Positions 60,673 to 64,000 of a stretch of DNA of 64,000 nucleotides are shown piece after piece (within the stretch, counting starts at the first letter, position 1; every line of letters starts with the position of its first letter). The position numbers and the translations under genes are program-made. The notes under the pieces are model-generated. The model had not been told where the DNA came from and searched no databases. It was given only the letters and a program-made list of their open reading frames with translations. This DNA is from Terriglobia bacterium (GTDB lineage Bacteria > Acidobacteriota > Terriglobia > UBA7540): positions 1 through 64,000 of the forward strand of contig JASHOS010000197.1 in assembly GCA_030040995.1 (NCBI GenBank). The letters are read 5' to 3'.

Positions 60673-62075
60673 TAGACACTCGAAGAGGACGAAGAGGATG
60701 ACGACGAACCTGTCGAGCTGCCATTGAGGTTGCCCAGTTCAGCGTTAAGCTGCTCGAGTTCCAAGGGCAGGGTTTGCAGGAGTGAGTTCACTTGAGCGTA
60801 TTGCTGCTCCCAGAGCGTCGCTTCCTGATTGACGTTGTCCTGAATCTGGTTAACTTGCGTCTCGAGACCCTGTTCGTCCTGATCCATGCCTTGGATGTCG
60901 AGATAAAGAGGTCCGGAGACGGTGTTGGTAAGGTCTGTCAGATTGTTTCCAAAATTAAGGGCGAAGCCGTCCGTGCCGGTACTCTGCTGAAAGAAGTTCT
61001 GCACCGCGCTGGGGTCGCTGCTGACGGCGTTGTCGAGCGTTCCGCTATCCACCTCCAGCGTTCCGTTCGATTGCACCGTAATTCCCAGGGATGCGAGGGT
61101 GTTATAGCCATCGTTGCCGCTGATTGAGTAATCGATGTCATTGTAGAGTTCCTGCTGCACCTGCTGGAGAGAAGCGTCCGCAAAGAGCGGAGGCTGAGAA
61201 GAAGCGCCGGACGTGTAGGTGAACTGGGTGTTGACGGCGTCGATGACGGCGTTATAGGCGTCAACGAAATCGTTGACCGCTGAAGATACCTGGTTCTGGT
61301 CGGCGCTCACAGTGATGGTGGCCGGGCTGGTGGATGTCCCCTCAAGGTCGAGCGTCACGTCCGGAATAGCGCCGGTAACGGTATTGCTGGTGGTATTCAG
61401 CGAAATGCCATCAACCGTGATGGACGAATTGGCGCCCGTAGCAGTTTGATTGAACGTCAGGCCGGTAGTGTTGCCGCTGATGGTAATGTTGCCTGGAGCT
61501 CCACTCGTGTCGCTCACCAGGCTTAGCCGGGCCCCATTCGCGTCCGTAACCACTGAAGCCGTCACGCCATAATCCTGGCTATTAATGTAAGAAGCTAATC
61601 CATTCAGCGTATCGTTCGAGCTGTCAACGGTCACCGTGACCGGCGTTCCCGAACCGACCTGCAAAGTGAATTGGCCCGTGCCAAACGTCGTGTCACTCGT
61701 TGAAAGGGGATCCGTGTCGTAGGCGGAGGTGGTGGCGAGGGAGTTAACCGTAACAGTGTACGTGCCGGCCGCGGCGCCCGAGCTCGCTGAGGCTGTGACC
61801 ACGTTATCGTTCGATGAAGCGGCGGTAGTGGAAGCGAGAGCACCTTCCGGGTCTTGAAGCGCCTGGACAGCGGTCTGCAAAGTGCCCAGCAGTGAATTGA
61901 TGTTCTGGGCTGCGGAGACCTCATTCTCGTACGTCGTCTCTTCATCTTTGAGCGGCGTTTCTGGCGCTTCCGCGGCGGTTTCCAGAGCTTCAACCGTCGA
62001 CTGGACGTCAAGGCCCTGATTCAAACCTAACCCGGTTGTGTTAATTTGAAGCCCGAACCCAAGCGAAGACCCCAT
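60672..62075 (-). CDS. fliD: Flagellar filament cap protein FliD
   Basis: 467 residues. The N-terminal domain has GLNQGLDVQSTVEALETAAE and LLGTLQTAVQALQDP; the middle is beta-rich with Ser/Thr/Gly; the C-terminal helices include FLQ-type LETQVNQIQDNVNQEATLWE. The end is a run of serines (SSTGSSSSSSSSSSV). FliD caps the filament and guides flagellin assembly. Located between fliS and fliC. Confidence 0.92.
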   Translation of the reverse strand: MGSSLGFGLQINTTGLGLNQGLDVQSTVEALETAAEAPETPLKDEETTYENEVSAAQNINSLLGTLQTAVQALQDPEGALASTTAASSNDNVVTASASSGAAAGTYTVTVNSLATTSAYDTDPLSTSDTTFGTGQFTLQVGSGTPVTVTVDSSNDTLNGLASYINSQDYGVTASVVTDANGARLSLVSDTSGAPGNITISGNTTGLTFNQTATGANSSITVDGISLNTTSNTVTGAIPDVTLDLEGTSTSPATITVSADQNQVSSAVNDFVDAYNAVIDAVNTQFTYTSGASSQPPLFADASLQQVQQELYNDIDYSISGNDGYNTLASLGITVQSNGTLEVDSGTLDNAVSSDPSAVQNFFQQSTGTDGFALNFGNNLTDLTNTVSGPLYLDIQGMDQDEQGLETQVNQIQDNVNQEATLWEQQYAQVNSLLQTLPLELEQLNAELGNLNGSSTGSSSSSSSSSSV

Positions 62076-62198
62076 TGGTTCTTAAGCCTTTCCCTTTTCT
62101 GTTCTCGGGGCTAAAGATCAGGGGCTAGGGAATGAGGGCGGCTAAGCCGCCGGTCTTCCCCAACCCCGAGTCCCGAACCCCAAGGGCCGGGTCGCGAA

Positions 62199-63029
62199 TT
62201 ACTGCAACAGCTTCAGCAGGTTCTGCGGGACCGCGTTGGCCTCCGTTAGCGAATAGATGCCCGTCTGATCGAGAATTGTGTACTCGTTCAGGTTAGACAC
62301 GACCTGCGGTATGTTCGCCGAAGTGATGGTGCTCAGAGCGTTGGTTACGTTTTGCGATTCGACCGTTTCCACGTTCTGGGCGTCTTGCATCTGGTCGATG
62401 GCAGCGCCAATATTTCCGTTTGACACACCCACCGAAATGATCGCCGAGTTGATCGCGGCGAGGGCGGTCTCCGCATTCGTCGTGGTGGTCAAGGTCAAAT
62501 TGGCGCCACCCGTGCTCAGCCCAAGGGCGCTTGCGCTCAAATTACCAGGTGCGACGGCGATCGTGTAGCTGCTGGCCAAGTCGGTCAAAAAGATGTAAGT
62601 GCTCGCCGTCGTGAACACCGACGTGCCATTAAAGTTAGTGTTGGATCCAATGTTGTTGATTTCGGCCAGCAGGCTTTGGAACTCGGTGTTCAATGCGCTC
62701 GACTGCGCACTGGATAACCCGCCGTTTGCAGCTTCGGTGGCCAGCGTAACTGCGGTATTGAGCAGCGTGCTGACCTGAGACAAGGCGCCTTCAGCGACTT
62801 GCGCGAAGCCGGTGCCGTTGTTGGCGTTGTTGACGCTCTGATTCAAAGCGGAGACCGATGCGTTCAAGAGATTTGCAATTTGCAAGCCGGCCGGGTCATT
62901 GGCGCCGCTGTTGATGCGGGAGCCGGTGGTCAACTCAGTTAACGTATTTTGCAGCGAATTATTCGTCTGCGTCAGTTGGTTTTGCGCTTCAAGCGAAGGA
63001 ATATTAAAAAGGACGCTCAGTCCTCCCAT
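62199..63029 (-). CDS. fliC: Flagellin
   Basis: 276 residues, a small flagellin. Conserved D0/D1 N-terminal region: NQLTQTNNSLQNTLTELTTG, RINSGANDPAGLQIANLL; C-terminal D0/D1: ISVGVSNGNIGAAIDQMQDA, and ITSANIPQVVSNLNEYTIL. The variable middle is short. GGAGAATTCC precedes the ATG, and a consensus sigma-28 promoter lies about 110 bases upstream. The C-terminal end EANAVPQNLLKLLQ matches the usual flagellin ending. Confidence 0.95.
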   Translation of the reverse strand: MGGLSVLFNIPSLEAQNQLTQTNNSLQNTLTELTTGSRINSGANDPAGLQIANLLNASVSALNQSVNNANNGTGFAQVAEGALSQVSTLLNTAVTLATEAANGGLSSAQSSALNTEFQSLLAEINNIGSNTNFNGTSVFTTASTYIFLTDLASSYTIAVAPGNLSASALGLSTGGANLTLTTTTNAETALAAINSAIISVGVSNGNIGAAIDQMQDAQNVETVESQNVTNALSTITSANIPQVVSNLNEYTILDQTGIYSLTEANAVPQNLLKLLQ

Positions 63030-63355
63030 GGAATTCTCCTTTCCGATTTGCTGGCTTTGGGGGCCTCAGGCGGAGAGCCTGTGGCTGGCGTCCCGCCAAC
63101 TCAGGATTTCCTCCCTTGTGCCTTTTCTTGTGCCAACCCATGTATCGGCAAGGCCGGAATTTACTTTAATCTTATAGCCCTCTGGTCCTAGTACGGAGGT
63201 ACGGGCCGGGGTTCGGGACTCGCGTCTCGGTTCTCGGGATTCAGGACTCGAGGTTCGAGAGGGGTAGCGCAGAGTTTCCTGCCTTTGGAAACTCTGCGGT
63301 TTGTCCCTGAATCCAGGAAGAAAAGCCGCGGACTTCGAAAGGCACGAAGTCCGCT
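63030..63355. other. fliC upstream region
   Basis: Contains the sigma-28 promoter (63142-63168), CGGGACTCG-type degenerate repeats (about 63200-63250; related GAGTCCCGAACCCC at about 62160 and 63390) and a REP-type element (63263-63359). No further gene is seen. Confidence 0.5.
63142..63168 (-). promoter_or_regulatory. Sigma-28 (FliA) promoter of fliC
   Basis: Read on minus: TAAAGTAA (63168-63161), 11-base spacer and GCCGATAC (63149-63142). This agrees with the sigma-28 consensus TAAAGTTT-N11-GCCGATAA in 13 of 16 positions including all core bases. Expected transcript start is about 105 bases before the fliC ATG. Confidence 0.8.
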
Positions 63356-63359
63356 CTAC
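63263..63359 (+). repeat. REP-type palindromic element, GTAGCGCAGAC family (copy 2)
   Basis: Two perfect hairpins: GCAGAGTTTCC/GGAAACTCTGC (63269-63279, 63287-63297) and GCGGACTTCG/CGAAGTCCGC (63328-63337, 63345-63354), between GTAGCGC and CGCTCTAC ends. Similar to the element at 11139-11221. Touches the stop of the TPR gene. Confidence 0.65.
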
Positions 63360-64000
63360 CCCGAATCCCGAGTTGCGGATCCCGGACCCCGAGTCCCGAA
63401 CCCCGAGCCCGGAAGCCCGAGGCGCGAGTCGCGGGCCCGAATCTCAGAAACGGCTCGAAGCAGCTTTTCATCGGCCGGAAAATGCTCCAATCCCCGGCCA
63501 AGAAGCGTGGCAGCTCGCGGCCAGTCGCGCAATTGCGCACGAAGGCTCGCGGCACGTAGAAAGAACTCAGGACGAGGCTCGAACTCCTTAACTTTTCTTT
63601 CTGCCGCTTCCGCCGCTTCCTGGAGCTCGCCGAGCAGTGCGCACGCGGCGATCAGGCGGTCGTGGTTTTCAACCGACTTTGGCTCCCGGTTCGCCGCCTG
63701 GCGGAGGCGAGAAATTCCTTCTTGTATTCGTCCCGACCGAACCTGGGCGAGGCCGAGTTTGCTTTCGAGCGAGGGTAAATCTCCCAAACGGTCGATGGCG
63801 TGGTGATAGAGCCGGCACGCGCCTTCAAAATCGTACGCCTTGAACCGGGCATCGCCCTGCACCTCCGTCTCGAAAAGCGCGGATCTCTGATCGGCTTCAG
63901 CGAGCGCTTCCCGCAATTTCTCGTCCTTCGGGAAATGGTCCAGCCCGGCACGCACCAACTCCAGAGCTCGCGGCCAATGCCGCAACTGGATCTGCAAGCT
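63356..64000 (-). CDS. C-terminal part of a TPR-repeat protein, cut by the window edge
   Basis: An open frame enters from the right edge and ends at 63356. It shows an internal duplication: LRHWPRALELVRAGLDHFPK and LRDWPRAATLLGRGLEHFPA begin equivalent TPR-like units about 130 residues apart. The last 20 residues (from SRLGLPG) are Gly/Arg/Ser-rich and derive from degenerate CCCGAGTCCCGAACCC repeats. Probably a protein-interaction scaffold; in this position it may belong to the flagellar region, but that is inference. Confidence 0.6.
   Translation of the reverse strand, partial: SLQIQLRHWPRALELVRAGLDHFPKDEKLREALAEADQRSALFETEVQGDARFKAYDFEGACRLYHHAIDRLGDLPSLESKLGLAQVRSGRIQEGISRLRQAANREPKSVENHDRLIAACALLGELQEAAEAAERKVKEFEPRPEFFLRAASLRAQLRDWPRAATLLGRGLEHFPADEKLLRAVSEIRARDSRLGLPGSGFGTRGPGSATRDSG

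Overview
The window looks like a chromosomal segment of a GC-rich, free-living, diderm Gram-negative bacterium. The best guess is a soil Acidobacteriota (Terriglobia-like). This rests on gene content only: a PQQ-type quinoprotein paired with a di-haem cytochrome c, an exosortase-A exopolysaccharide locus, an AsmA-like envelope protein, outer-membrane export proteins, and a small lipoprotein with a coiled-coil tail of a kind I associate with Acidobacteriota. No search was run, so the assignment is inference.

Layout. 1-8.7 kb: end of an unrecognised gene, a repeat-filled gap, a secreted TPR protein, rnc-lepB-AsmA in a tightly overlapping run, then a cytochrome c / quinoprotein pair. 8.8-11.2 kb: bioA coupled to a double-SIS protein. 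11.3-16.5 kb (minus): a minor-pilin operon in the order FimT-, PilV-, PilW-, PilX-like. 17.3-25.7 kb: a Cys/Met-metabolism PLP enzyme behind a good sigma-70 promoter; holA with a hybrid histidine kinase; a DUF559 protein; an RRM protein; and a sulfate-activation pair (fused ATP sulfurylase/APS kinase plus CysQ). 26-46 kb: an exosortase-A (XrtA/PEP-CTERM type) exopolysaccharide locus split around a regulatory region at 41.1-41.6 kb. The minus arm holds a sigma-54-type activator relative, Wza-like export protein, outer-membrane barrel, Wzz/GumC chain-length protein, ExeA-like ATPase, tyrosine autokinase, polyprenyl-phosphate sugar transferase, O-antigen ligase, AsnB-like amidotransferase, methyltransferase and a double glycosyltransferase. 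The plus arm holds xrtA, epsI, a TPR lipoprotein and a glycosyltransferase. 46.2-50.8 kb: a probable heterodimeric ABC exporter and a PgsA-like enzyme. 51.4-59.5 kb: a glycoconjugate-type island with three related GT2 enzymes, a GT4, a flavin oxidoreductase, an ATP-grasp enzyme and a lipoprotein. 59.8-64 kb: a DUF5666-like protein, fliS-fliD-fliC with a consensus sigma-28 promoter, and a TPR gene cut by the window edge.

The most unusual signal is a dense population of short palindromic repeats. Many have the GTAG...CTAC architecture of REP/REPIN elements. Some REPIN cores sit between constant arms (CTCAGTTTCGGGC-type), and two 97-bp copies are bracketed by perfect 11-bp direct repeats. Repeats also form parts of proteins: one copy is inserted in frame in the leader of the PilW-like pilin, another fills a linker of the histidine kinase, and others supply the C-termini of AsnB, the DUF559 protein and a small basic protein.
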